64,000 nt of DNA from contig CAMFKI010000001.1 of the NCBI GenBank assembly GCA_945957365.1, positions 62,001-126,000 on the forward strand. The letters run 5' to 3'. Numbering within the stretch: position 1 is the stretch's first letter; each line of letters starts with the position of its first letter. This DNA is from an uncultured Alphaproteobacteria bacterium (GTDB lineage Bacteria > Pseudomonadota > Alphaproteobacteria > Rhizobiales > Aestuariivirgaceae). Below the pieces are notes generated by a model, which saw only the letters and a program-made list of their open reading frames with translations, did not search any database and was not told the origin of the DNA. The position numbers and the translations under genes were made by a program. Below are positions 17,652 to 25,701 of the stretch, one piece after another.

Positions 17652-19688
17652 ATGAAATCCCTCACCCGCCTCCTCAACCCAAAATCCATCGCCTTCATCG
17701 GCGGCAATGAATGCGCCATCGCCATTCGCCGCACCAAGGAGCTGGGCTTCACCGGCACCATCTATGCCGTGCACCCGAAGCGCGACGAACTCTCGGGCGT
17801 GCCCACGCTGAAATCCCCTGAGGACATTCCGGAAGCCGTCGACGCCGCCTTCATCGCGGTGAAGAACGAGCCCACCATCGAGGTGGTCCGGGCGCTCGCC
17901 GCCAAGGGCTGCGGCGGTGCGGTGATCTATGCCGCGGGCTTCGCCGAGACCGGCAACACCGAACTCCAGCGCAAGCTGCTCGCCGCGGCGAATGGCATGC
18001 CGCTGATGGGGCCGAACTGCTATGGTTTCGTCAACACGCTGTCGCGCGCCGCGCTGTGGCCGGACGAGACGGGGCTCGAACCCGTCGAGCGCGGCGTGGC
18101 GCTCATCACCCAGTCCGGCAATATCGCCTGCAACTTCACCATGATGATGCGCGGCCTGCCCGTCGCCGCCGTGTTCTCGATCGGCAACCAGGTGGACGTC
18201 GGCATGCATGACATGGTGGAGACCCTCTCCGCCGACCCGCGCATCTCGGCCATCGGCCTCCATGTCGAGGGCCTGCCCGACGTCGCGGCCTTTGCGAAGG
18301 CCGCCGCCATCTCGCGCCAGCGCAAGGTTCCCATCGTGGTGCTGAAGACAGGGCGCTCGGAACAGGGCGCCAAGGTGGCGATGAGCCACACATCCTCCCT
18401 CGCCGGTGCCGACACGCTCTATGACGCGCTGTTCGAGCGCTATGGCATCGCCCGGATGAAGTCCGTCTCCGCCTTCGCCGAGACGCTGAAGTTCCTGCAC
18501 AATGGCGGCCCCATCGCGGACTCGCGGCTGGTGTCGCTCTCCTGCTCCGGTGGTGAAGCGGCGCTGGTCGCCGACATGGCGCTGGAGAAGAAGGTCTCCT
18601 TCCCGCCGTTCAACGCCGAGACCAAGCCCCTTGTCGCCGCGACGCTCAATGAATACGTGGCGATCGACAATCCGCTCGACTACCACACCTTCATCTGGGG
18701 CCAGCCCGAGAAGCTGACCGCCACCTTCACCGAGGTGCTGAAGGGCGGCTTCGACGTGGGCATGGTGATCCTCGACACGCCCACCCACCCCAAGATGAAG
18801 CCGGACAGCTGGGCCACCACGGCCCGCGCCATGGCCGCCGCATCGAAGGCGACGGGGGCGCGTGCCGCCGTGGTCGCCTCGCTGTCGGAAGGCATGCCGC
18901 TGTCGCTCGCCGCCGAGCTTTCGGCACTTGGCGTGGCGCCGATGATGGGCCTCGACGATGCGCTCACCGCCTTCGAGGCCGCCGCCTTCATCGGCCGCAA
19001 CTGGGCCCGCGCCGAAGCGCCGCCGGAGATGCTGCCGCCGGTGAAGCGGGGCTCCGAGGAACACGTCTTCAGCGAGTCCGCCGCCAAGGAGCTGCTGAAG
19101 AAGCACGGCCTCGCGGTGCCGGAAGGCATCGTCTGTCCCGCCGCCGATGCGGTGGCCGCCGCCGAGAAGCTCGGCTACCCGGTGACGCTGAAGGTTTCCT
19201 CCGCCGCCATCGCCCACAAGACGGAAGCCGGTGGCGTTGCGCTGAACCTGCGCACTGGCGCCGAGGTCGCGGAAGCCGCACAGCGCATGGCAAAGCTCGC
19301 GCCCGATGTTCTCGTCGAGCGCATGGTGACGGGCGCTGTCGCCGAGCTCATCATCGGCCTCACCTCCGACCCGCAGTTCGGCACCGCCTTGGTGGTCGGC
19401 GCGGGCGGCATCCTCACCGAACTGCTCAAGGACACGGTGACGCTGATCCTGCCGACGACGCGCACGGAAATCGAGCGCGCGCTGAAGACGCTGAAGGTCT
19501 GGAAGCTGGTCGAGGGTTTCCGCGGCAAGTCCGGCGACCAGGAAGCCGTGATCCGCGCACTGGAAGCCGTCGCCGATTTCGCCAACGCCAATCGCGGGCT
19601 CGTCGATGAAGTCGACGTCAACCCCCTGCTCGTTCTCAAGGACGGCGCCATCGCCGTCGATGCCCTGATCAAGATGAGGAAGCCATGA
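17652..19688 (+). CDS. ADP-forming acyl-CoA ligase (acetate--CoA ligase family)
   Basis: This 678-residue protein has the fused acyl-CoA synthetase (NDP-forming) layout: CoA-binding domain (LLNPKSIAFIGG at the start), succinyl-CoA ligase-like domain with the phosphohistidine region MSHTSSLAGAD, and a C-terminal ATP-grasp domain (VTLKVSSAAIAHKTEAGGV; DVLVERMV; NPLLVLKDGA). It forms acyl-CoA with ATP giving ADP and phosphate. Enterobacterial carnitine systems use an AMP-forming ligase (CaiC) and CoA transferase (CaiB), so this is a different activation route. The ATG at 17652 (MKSLTRLLNP) is preferred; earlier in-frame starts lie in a palindromic repeat. Confidence 0.85.
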   Translation: MKSLTRLLNPKSIAFIGGNECAIAIRRTKELGFTGTIYAVHPKRDELSGVPTLKSPEDIPEAVDAAFIAVKNEPTIEVVRALAAKGCGGAVIYAAGFAETGNTELQRKLLAAANGMPLMGPNCYGFVNTLSRAALWPDETGLEPVERGVALITQSGNIACNFTMMMRGLPVAAVFSIGNQVDVGMHDMVETLSADPRISAIGLHVEGLPDVAAFAKAAAISRQRKVPIVVLKTGRSEQGAKVAMSHTSSLAGADTLYDALFERYGIARMKSVSAFAETLKFLHNGGPIADSRLVSLSCSGGEAALVADMALEKKVSFPPFNAETKPLVAATLNEYVAIDNPLDYHTFIWGQPEKLTATFTEVLKGGFDVGMVILDTPTHPKMKPDSWATTARAMAAASKATGARAAVVASLSEGMPLSLAAELSALGVAPMMGLDDALTAFEAAAFIGRNWARAEAPPEMLPPVKRGSEEHVFSESAAKELLKKHGLAVPEGIVCPAADAVAAAEKLGYPVTLKVSSAAIAHKTEAGGVALNLRTGAEVAEAAQRMAKLAPDVLVERMVTGAVAELIIGLTSDPQFGTALVVGAGGILTELLKDTVTLILPTTRTEIERALKTLKVWKLVEGFRGKSGDQEAVIRALEAVADFANANRGLVDEVDVNPLLVLKDGAIAVDALIKMRKP

Positions 19689-20485
19689 CCGTCAAGGACA
19701 CCACCACGGGACCGATCATCGTCACGAAGCGCGGCCGCGTGCTCGAAGTCAGGATCGAGCGCGGCAAGGCCAATGCCATCGACGCCGCGACCAGCCGCAT
19801 CATGGGCGACGTCTTCGCCGGCTTCCGCGACGACCCGGAGCTGCGGGTCGCCATCCTCACCGGCACCGGCGAGAAATTCTTCTGCCCCGGATGGGACTTG
19901 AAGGCGGCGGCCGAGGGCGAAGCGCCGGACTCGGATTACGGTGTGGGCGGCTTCGGCGGCCTGCAGGAGCTTCCCGGCCTCAACAAGCCCGTCATCTGCG
20001 CGGTGAATGGTCTCGCCTTCGGCGGCGGCTTCGAGATCATGATCTCCTGCGACATCATCATCGCGGCCGAGCACGCCACCTTCGCGCTCCCTGAGATCAA
20101 CTCCGGCACGGTGGCAGATGCCGCCTCGATCAAGCTGCCGCGCCGCATTCCCTATGCGGTCGCCATGGAGATGCTGTTCACCGGCCGCCGCATCGACGCC
20201 AAGGAAGCCAAGCACTGGGGCCTCATCAACGAGGTGGTGCCGGCTGATACGCTGATGGAGCGCGCCCGCGAAGTGGCCGACCAGCTGGCCGACGGCCCGC
20301 CGCTGGTCTTCGCCGCCATCAAGGAAATTACCCGCGACACCGCGCACCTCCCCGTGCAGCAGGCCTTCGACATGGTGACCAAGCGCAAGCTCAAGACGGT
20401 GGACGTGCTCTATTCGAGCGAGGACCAGCTCGAGGGCGCCCGCGCCTTCGCGGAAAAGCGCAAGCCGCAGTGGAAGGGCAAGTGA
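19685..20485 (+). CDS. caiD: Carnitinyl-CoA dehydratase / crotonobetainyl-CoA hydratase
   Basis: This 266-residue crotonase closely resembles enterobacterial CaiD, with shared blocks KANAIDA, FRDDPELRVAI, GEKFF..GWDLKAAAEGEAPD, AVNG.AFGGGFE, FALPE and a C-terminal FAEKR.P.WKGK. CaiD reversibly hydrates crotonobetainyl-CoA to L-carnitinyl-CoA. Its ATG overlaps the stop of the CoA ligase (ATGA), so the two are translationally coupled. This gene gives the strongest evidence that the whole cluster handles carnitine-type trimethylammonium compounds. Confidence 0.9.
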   Translation: MTVKDTTTGPIIVTKRGRVLEVRIERGKANAIDAATSRIMGDVFAGFRDDPELRVAILTGTGEKFFCPGWDLKAAAEGEAPDSDYGVGGFGGLQELPGLNKPVICAVNGLAFGGGFEIMISCDIIIAAEHATFALPEINSGTVADAASIKLPRRIPYAVAMEMLFTGRRIDAKEAKHWGLINEVVPADTLMERAREVADQLADGPPLVFAAIKEITRDTAHLPVQQAFDMVTKRKLKTVDVLYSSEDQLEGARAFAEKRKPQWKGK

Positions 20486-21249
20486 GCTTCGACTTTTCCG
20501 GAAAACGCGTCATCGTCACCGGCGGCACGCGCGGCATCGGGCGGGCGGCGGTGGAGGCTTTCCTCGCGGCGGGGGCGCAGGTCGCCATCAATGGCCGCAC
20601 CGAGGAGTCGACGCACAATGCAGTGGCGCAGATCGGAAAGGGCGCGATCCCTGCACCGGGCGACATCGCAAAACCCGATGCCTGCCGGTCGATGGTCTCG
20701 CATGCCGCGCGGCAGATGGACGGGCTCGACGTGCTGGTGAACTGCGCCGGCATCGCGCATGGCGGGCCAGTGGACGAGGTGACCGAAGCGCTGTGGGACG
20801 CGACGCTGGACGCCAATCTCAAGGGCACCTTCTTCTGCACCCAGGCGGCGCTGCTCTTCCTGCGCATGTCACGGGGCAATGTGGTGAACCTCGCTTCCGA
20901 CGCGGGGCTCATCGGCGAGGCGGGCCTCGCCGTCTATTGCGCGTCGAAGGGCGGGGTCGTGAACCTCACCCGCGCTCTGGCCCTTGAACTGGCGCCGGAT
21001 ATCCGGGTGAACTGCGTCTGCCCGGGCTACGTCGACACCGACATGGTGCGGCAGGGCATCGAGGCCTCTGCGCACCCGGCACAGGCCGAGGCGGCGCTGG
21101 CGGCAGCGGCGCCGCTCAATCGAATTGCGGGGCCGGAGGAGATCGCGAGTGCGATCCTGTATCTCGCGTCCGATCAGGCGCGCTTCGTGACGGGGGCGGC
21201 GTTCCAGATCGATGGCGGGACGACGGCGGGGAACCCGCGGCGGGACTAG
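20482..21249 (+). CDS. SDR family oxidoreductase, last gene of carnitine cluster
   Basis: This 255-residue classical SDR has TGGTRIGRA-like glycine-rich motif (GGTRGIGRAA), NCAG, the serine segment VNLASDAG and YCASK catalytic motif, and ends with the usual FQIDGGTTAG. A GTG at 20482 overlaps the caiD stop (GTGA), with GGAAGGG 5 bases upstream. Substrate is unknown; within this operon it is a candidate for D-carnitine or carnitinyl-CoA oxidation. It is distinct from the other SDR of the cluster, which has an unusual glycine motif. Confidence 0.8.
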   Translation: MSFDFSGKRVIVTGGTRGIGRAAVEAFLAAGAQVAINGRTEESTHNAVAQIGKGAIPAPGDIAKPDACRSMVSHAARQMDGLDVLVNCAGIAHGGPVDEVTEALWDATLDANLKGTFFCTQAALLFLRMSRGNVVNLASDAGLIGEAGLAVYCASKGGVVNLTRALALELAPDIRVNCVCPGYVDTDMVRQGIEASAHPAQAEAALAAAAPLNRIAGPEEIASAILYLASDQARFVTGAAFQIDGGTTAGNPRRD

Positions 21250-21273
21250 CGGGACGCGCTTCACCTCAAGAAC

Positions 21274-21354
21274 TCACTTCCCCCGGGCTTGACCCGGGGA
21301 TCCTTTTTCGTCGCAACCAAAAAGGATGCGCGGATCAAGTCCGCGCAAGGTGAG
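21274..21354. repeat. Nested palindromic repeat, family D
   Basis: Successive inverted elements CTCACTT/AAGGTGAG and ATCCTTTTT/AAAAAGGAT are nested around a CGTCGCAACC centre, with two further GC-rich arms (CCGGGCTTGACCCGGGG and CGCGGATCAAGTCCGCG). It follows the carnitine operon and could act as its transcription end. Confidence 0.65.
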
Positions 21355-21369
21355 AAACGGGAAAACCAA

Positions 21370-21404
21370 AAAAATGGCCCCGGCTGTGACACCGGGGCCT
21401 TCAG
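21370..21404 (-). terminator. Rho-independent terminator after the 58-aa gene
   Basis: On the minus strand GGCCCCGG-TGTCACAG-CCGGGGCC is followed by A and then seven T residues. It lies 13 bases after the stop at 21417, as expected for the transcript end of the small gene there. Confidence 0.85.
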
Positions 21405-21416
21405 GGGAGAGAGGGT

Positions 21417-21593
21417 TCAGCCGACCAGCCACATGCGGCTGGACTGGCGGATGCGGGCCTGCTCGCTTTCCAGCGCCTCGAACACCGAAGCCTCGGCGGC
21501 GGGAGCGGTGAGCGAACGGAAGGTGTGGCGCACCGCAGCCTCCAAGCTGTTCCAGAGGGGGGCGGGCGCGGCGGCGGCAAAAAGGCGGCTCAT
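21417..21593 (-). CDS. Small orphan protein (58 aa) with own terminator
   Basis: The ATG at 21593 opens a 58-residue frame, MSRLFAAAAPAPLWNSLEAA..., ending in RMWLVG. It has an alanine-rich amphipathic start and a mixed-charge helix (AEASVFEALESEQARIRQSS). I recognise no family. A strong rho-independent terminator directly after its stop suggests it is really expressed. A TTG three codons upstream is an alternative start. It is divergent from a GcvA-like LysR gene 114 bases away, so it may be that regulator's target. Confidence 0.55.
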   Translation of the reverse strand: MSRLFAAAAPAPLWNSLEAAVRHTFRSLTAPAAEASVFEALESEQARIRQSSRMWLVG

Positions 21594-21707
21594 GATCTTC
21601 AATCTTTGTTAAGGGTTCAATCTCTGACCCTGAAAATAGGCCCCAACCTAGCGGTATACAAACGAAGCTTTCTAGATTAATCTTCAAACTTCATTTGAGG
21701 ATTGCCC

Positions 21708-22625
21708 ATGTTGCGCCACATTCCGGGGTTGCAGTCACTGAAGGCCTTTGACGCCTCGGCCCGCCACCTGAATTTCACCCGCGCAGCGGCCGAACTGAAT
21801 GTCACCCCCGCCGCGGTGAGCCACCAGATCAAGGAACTCGAGGATGCAGTGGGTGTCCCCCTGTTCCAGCGCACCAGCCGCCACATGCAGCTGACCCGCC
21901 AGGGCCAGGTGCTGAAACCCGCCATCGCCGATGCGCTGGAGGGCATCACCCGCGCGCTGCAGAAACTCCGCCAGGTGGAGAATCCGACGCAGGTGCGGGT
22001 CACCGTCTCGCCCTCGCTCGCCGCCAAATGGCTGGTGCCGCGGCTCGACCGCTTCCTCGAGTCCGTGCCGGGTGCGGACGTGCGCATCGACGTCTCCTCC
22101 GAGCCCCTCGACTTCGACCGCGAGGACATCGACGTGGCGATCCGCTTCGGCGACGGCAACTATCCGAACCTGGTGGTGGAGAAGCTGTTTCACGACACGC
22201 TGTTCCCCGTCTGCTCGCCCGAGCTGCTGAGGGGCGCCAAGCCGCTGAAGGAGCCGAAGGACCTCCTGCAGTTCACCCTCATCCACCTCGACTGGGAGGC
22301 CCAGGGTGCCGTCTGGCCCAACTGGCGCATGTGGATGCTGGCGGCCGGCGTGAAGGACTTCAACGACACCCGCGGCCTGCACTTCAGCCAGACCTCGCTG
22401 GCGCTGCAGGCGGCAATCGACGGCCACGGCGTGGCGCTCGGTGACTCGACGCTGGTCGGCGACGATATCGCCTCGGGCCGGCTGGTGAAGCCTTTCGAGT
22501 TGTCACTGCGCAGCCCCGCGCAATTCGCCTATCACCTGATCACGCGGCGCGACACCGCCGAGCGACCGATGACCAAGGCCTTCCGCAACTGGATCATTGC
22601 CGAGGCCGCAGCGAGCCAGGGCTGA
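21708..22625 (+). CDS. LysR family transcriptional regulator (GcvA-like)
   Basis: This 305-residue LysR regulator has an N-terminal winged helix (LNFTRAAAELNVTPAAVSHQIKELE) and a type 2 periplasmic-binding-like sensor domain. The start RHIPGLQSLKAFDASARH and DVAIRFGDG are hallmarks of the GcvA subgroup. Targets cannot be read from sequence; the divergent 58-residue gene is the nearest candidate. GAGG precedes the ATG at 21708. Its 3' end overlaps the convergent MFS gene by 32 bases. Confidence 0.88.
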   Translation: MLRHIPGLQSLKAFDASARHLNFTRAAAELNVTPAAVSHQIKELEDAVGVPLFQRTSRHMQLTRQGQVLKPAIADALEGITRALQKLRQVENPTQVRVTVSPSLAAKWLVPRLDRFLESVPGADVRIDVSSEPLDFDREDIDVAIRFGDGNYPNLVVEKLFHDTLFPVCSPELLRGAKPLKEPKDLLQFTLIHLDWEAQGAVWPNWRMWMLAAGVKDFNDTRGLHFSQTSLALQAAIDGHGVALGDSTLVGDDIASGRLVKPFELSLRSPAQFAYHLITRRDTAERPMTKAFRNWIIAEAAASQG

Positions 22626-23766
22626 CGCTCAGGCTCCGCGGCAGCGCGATCACCGCCGCCACCGCCACCGTTGCCGCCGAGGCGAAGGACACGGCATAGA
22701 ATCCGTAAGCCTGGTAGACCGGGCCGTAGACTGCCCCCGCCGTGCCGAGCGAGACGTAGGTGGTGAAGGAGAACAGCCCCATGATGGTGCCGCGCAGGCG
22801 CGGTGACAGGGTGTTCATGTAGGACACCAGCGCGGTCATGCAGAAGTGGTTGGCCAGGCCCCAGAAGAAGGGCCACAGCGCGACCGTTAAAATGCGTTCG
22901 GCCGCGAAGGGCAGCACCACGTAGTTGATGCCCACCAGCGTGAGGCCGAGCGGCAGCACCCGGGTGGGCCCCTTGTGATCGATCCACTTGTCGAAGACCA
23001 CGCCGAGGCCGAAGCCGATGCCGTAGGCGAGCGAGATGGTGCCGCCGAGCCAGGCCCCTGCCCCGTGCGTCTGGCGCACATGGTCGCCGATGAAGGTGTA
23101 GGTCTGGTAGAAGGCGATCATGTAGGCGAAGGTCGAGACATAGCCCAGCCAGGCGCCGGGCAGCCGCAGAACGTCGATGTAGCGCACCCGCTCTCCCACG
23201 GTGCCGAAGGACGAAACCCTGGGCAGCAATGCCCCGGCGAACGGCATGGTGGCGGCAACCAGTCCGACGATCACGAAGGTGCCGCGCCATCCGACGACGG
23301 CCGACAGCAGTGCCGCCAGCGGCACGCCCGCCACCATGGCGATGGACCAGCCGAACAGCACCTTGCCGAGATCCTGCGAGCGCCGGTCGGGGGGCGCGAT
23401 GTCACCCGTCAGCGCATAGGTGGCGGGGATGATGACGCCGGAGGCGAGGCCCGCGACGAGCTGTGCTGCCGCCAGCACGCGCCAATCCCAGGCGAAGGCG
23501 CAGAGGAACAGCGACACGGCCAGCACCGCGAAGGCGATGCGGATGGCGCCGCGCTTCGGCCAGCGGCCGAGCTGGGGTGCTGCGAGCAGGGCGGCGGCGG
23601 CGACGCCCACACCATAGGCCGAGGCCGCGAAGCCGATTTCCTTGGCCTCGGTGCCCAGCCCCGCGGCGATGTCGGTGAGGAGCGGCGACAGCATCAGCGC
23701 CTGGATGCCGACCGCGGCGATCGACAGCATCAGCAGCAGGAGCGGTGTGCGGGTTTCGCGGCTCAT
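22594..23766 (-). CDS. MFS transporter
   Basis: This 390-residue protein has about 12 membrane helices and typical MFS loops (GRWPKRGAIR between helices 2 and 3; FDKWIDHKGPTR in the middle). It resembles drug/proton antiporter or sugar-efflux type carriers (YdhP/AraJ-like), but substrate is not deducible. Its ATG overlaps the stop of the upstream SDR gene (ATGA), so transport and oxidation of a shared compound is plausible. The 3' end overlaps the lysR-type gene on the other strand. Confidence 0.85.
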   Translation of the reverse strand: MSRETRTPLLLLMLSIAAVGIQALMLSPLLTDIAAGLGTEAKEIGFAASAYGVGVAAAALLAAPQLGRWPKRGAIRIAFAVLAVSLFLCAFAWDWRVLAAAQLVAGLASGVIIPATYALTGDIAPPDRRSQDLGKVLFGWSIAMVAGVPLAALLSAVVGWRGTFVIVGLVAATMPFAGALLPRVSSFGTVGERVRYIDVLRLPGAWLGYVSTFAYMIAFYQTYTFIGDHVRQTHGAGAWLGGTISLAYGIGFGLGVVFDKWIDHKGPTRVLPLGLTLVGINYVVLPFAAERILTVALWPFFWGLANHFCMTALVSYMNTLSPRLRGTIMGLFSFTTYVSLGTAGAVYGPVYQAYGFYAVSFASAATVAVAAVIALPRSLSVSPGSLRPRQ

Positions 23767-24554
23767 TCGGGGGCGAGTGCCGGATGCCCCTCGAACACGC
23801 CTGCCGGCACCTGCTCGTAATCGATGATGGCGCCGTTCATCATGGCGGCGGAAGGTGAAACGAGATAGCCGACGAGACCCGCCACATCGTCCGGCGTGAT
23901 CATGCGTCCGGCCGGCATGCGGCGGCCGATGGCCGTGGCCCAGTCCTGCGGCATGCGGTGATAGCCCGTCTGTAGGGCATGCTCGCCCTCGGAGTTCACC
24001 CAGCCGAGATTGATGGCGAAAACGCGGATGCCGTGACGGGCCACCTTGTGGGCGGTGGACCGCGTCAGCACGTTCAGCGCAGCCTTGGACGCTGAATAGG
24101 TGGTGAGATTGGGCGGCCCGCCATAGGACAGCATCGAGGACATGTTGATGATGGTGCCGGAACGTTGCCGGCGCATCACCTTCACGGCCTCCTGCATCAG
24201 GAACAGCGGTGCGCGCGCGTTGACGCCAAACAGCCGCTCGAAGGCTTCGGGCGTGGTGTCGTCGAGCCCCGCCCGCTCGGTGTTGCCCGCCGCGTTCACG
24301 AGGACGTCGAGGCGGCCGAAGGCGGCAACCGCGGCAGCCACCGCCCGGGCGGGAAGGCTGACGTCGAGCAGGTCGCCCGCCAGCGCCTCGACCCGGCCCA
24401 GCGGCGCCAGTTTCGCGGCGGACGCTGCCAGTTTCGCCGCGTTGCGGTCGACCAGCAGCACGCCGCGAAAACCCATCTCGAGGAATGCCTTCGCCGCCGC
24501 GAAGCCCATGCCCTGCGCGCCGCCCGTGACCAGCGCGTATCGTGTCTCAGCCAT
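23763..24554 (-). CDS. SDR family oxidoreductase
   Basis: This 263-residue classical SDR has VTGGAQGMGFAAAKAF, NAAGNTERAG, the serine segment NMSSMLSYGG and YSASK. Its C-terminal segment around MMNGAIIDYEQV is typical of the family. The ATG at 24554 follows GGGGAA by 5 bases. It is translationally coupled to the MFS transporter gene. Substrate unknown. Confidence 0.85.
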   Translation of the reverse strand: MAETRYALVTGGAQGMGFAAAKAFLEMGFRGVLLVDRNAAKLAASAAKLAPLGRVEALAGDLLDVSLPARAVAAAVAAFGRLDVLVNAAGNTERAGLDDTTPEAFERLFGVNARAPLFLMQEAVKVMRRQRSGTIINMSSMLSYGGPPNLTTYSASKAALNVLTRSTAHKVARHGIRVFAINLGWVNSEGEHALQTGYHRMPQDWATAIGRRMPAGRMITPDDVAGLVGYLVSPSAAMMNGAIIDYEQVPAGVFEGHPALAPE

Positions 24555-24645
24555 CACTGTTCCCCGCTCACTCCGGCGTCGAGCTTAGGTGATCCGGGCG
24601 ACAGTCTCAAAGGGGCGTTGGCATGCGGGAAAGGCAGCCCTGCCT

Positions 24646-24990
24646 TCAGTACGAGGGTGGCTCGCACCAGATCCGGTTCTGCGCATAGTCGATACGATAG
24701 AGCCGCGATGGCGCGCCGTATTTTCTCCGGCACAGTTCGCGCGCCTGCTCCATGATCTTCTCGCGCTGGGCGGCGGTGTAGTCGTCATAAGGCTTGAGCC
24801 GGTGCCCGGAAACCGGCGGGGCAGGCTTCCGCGTGACCGTCCCGGTCGTCGAACTGGCGGGTGGCGCGGTTTGTCCTCCCTTGCAACGGCCACCGGTTTC
24901 GCGCTGGCAGGCATTGGAGGCGGCGGCACCGGTCACGCCGACGGCGCAGGTCAGGATCAGGCTGGCAAGAATTGCACTGAGGCGGAACAT
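24646..24990 (-). CDS. Small secreted protein of unknown function
   Basis: This 114-residue protein has a signal peptide (MFRLSAILASLILTCAVG, cleaved after an Ala-Ala-Ala stretch), a proline/threonine-rich linker and a C-terminal region with two cysteines (ELCRRKYGAPSRLYRIDY and RIWCEPPS) that could form a disulfide in the periplasm. No family is recognised. The ATG at 24990 has GGAG 6 bases ahead. It is flanked by unrelated genes and appears monocistronic. Confidence 0.65.
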   Translation of the reverse strand: MFRLSAILASLILTCAVGVTGAAASNACQRETGGRCKGGQTAPPASSTTGTVTRKPAPPVSGHRLKPYDDYTAAQREKIMEQARELCRRKYGAPSRLYRIDYAQNRIWCEPPSY

Positions 24991-25057
24991 GGGCACTCCA
25001 CGATTGTGACTGCCCTAGGGTTACGCGATGAGAGCAGAAATTCAACCATAAAGTGTT

Positions 25058-25606
25058 TTATTCACCGTTTGCGGAAGATCGTTCCACTAGGTCCTTCAGG
25101 CTTCGCAGGCCGCTGTCGTATTCCGCACCCACGCTGCGATCGATCCCAAGGCCGGCCCAGCGGTCGATCACCCCCGGCAGGCTGGTCTCGAACACCCAGG
25201 TCACCCGCGTGCCGGCAGCAAGCGGAGCGAAATTCATGATCGCCGTCGACGTCCCGAAGCCGGTGTAGTCCGATCGGGTCGCCAGGCGCGTGTTCGGATC
25301 CGATGCGGTGACCTGCAGCGTGCCGCTGCCGACCATGGGATTGCCCGAGGACCAGCGCATGATCTGGCCCACGCCCTGTTCCGGTCCTGCGAAGTCGAAG
25401 CGGGTGCGGGGATCGGTTTTGACCCAGGGTGTCCATTCCGGCAGGCGGCGCAGGTCGCCGGCGATGGCGAAGACCTTGTCGGGTGGCGCCGCGATGTCGA
25501 TCATGCGCTCCACATGCGCCTCTCCCGGCAGCACGTAGGCCCCGCCATAGAAGACCACGGTAACGGCGACGATGAAGATGACGATGGCCTTGATGACGGA
25601 TTTCAT
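25058..25606 (-). CDS. SRPBCC superfamily membrane-anchored protein
   Basis: This 182-residue protein has an N-terminal membrane anchor (residues 5-25, IKAIVIFIVAVTVVFYGGAY), then a START/polyketide-cyclase-like SRPBCC domain: VERMIDIAAPPDKVFAIAGD, LPEWTPWV and a C-terminal helix LRSLKDLVERS. SRPBCC domains bind hydrophobic ligands in a deep cavity. Function here is unknown. The ATG at 25606 directly precedes the hydrophobic anchor. It is divergent from the oxidase gene at 25702. Confidence 0.8.
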   Translation of the reverse strand: MKSVIKAIVIFIVAVTVVFYGGAYVLPGEAHVERMIDIAAPPDKVFAIAGDLRRLPEWTPWVKTDPRTRFDFAGPEQGVGQIMRWSSGNPMVGSGTLQVTASDPNTRLATRSDYTGFGTSTAIMNFAPLAAGTRVTWVFETSLPGVIDRWAGLGIDRSVGAEYDSGLRSLKDLVERSSANGE

Positions 25607-25701
25607 GGGCGCCTTAGGACCACAGCCCAGCCGCCTTGGCAAGGCCGGGTTGCTCCGGCGATGGCTTGCCACCCGCAGCGTCCTCGCGCAATCTGCCCGT
25701 C

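Noticed and set aside
16368..19217. 949-residue open frame on the minus strand
   Set aside because: It covers the acyl-CoA dehydrogenase and CoA ligase genes in reverse and has repetitive Gly/His/Arg composition without motifs.
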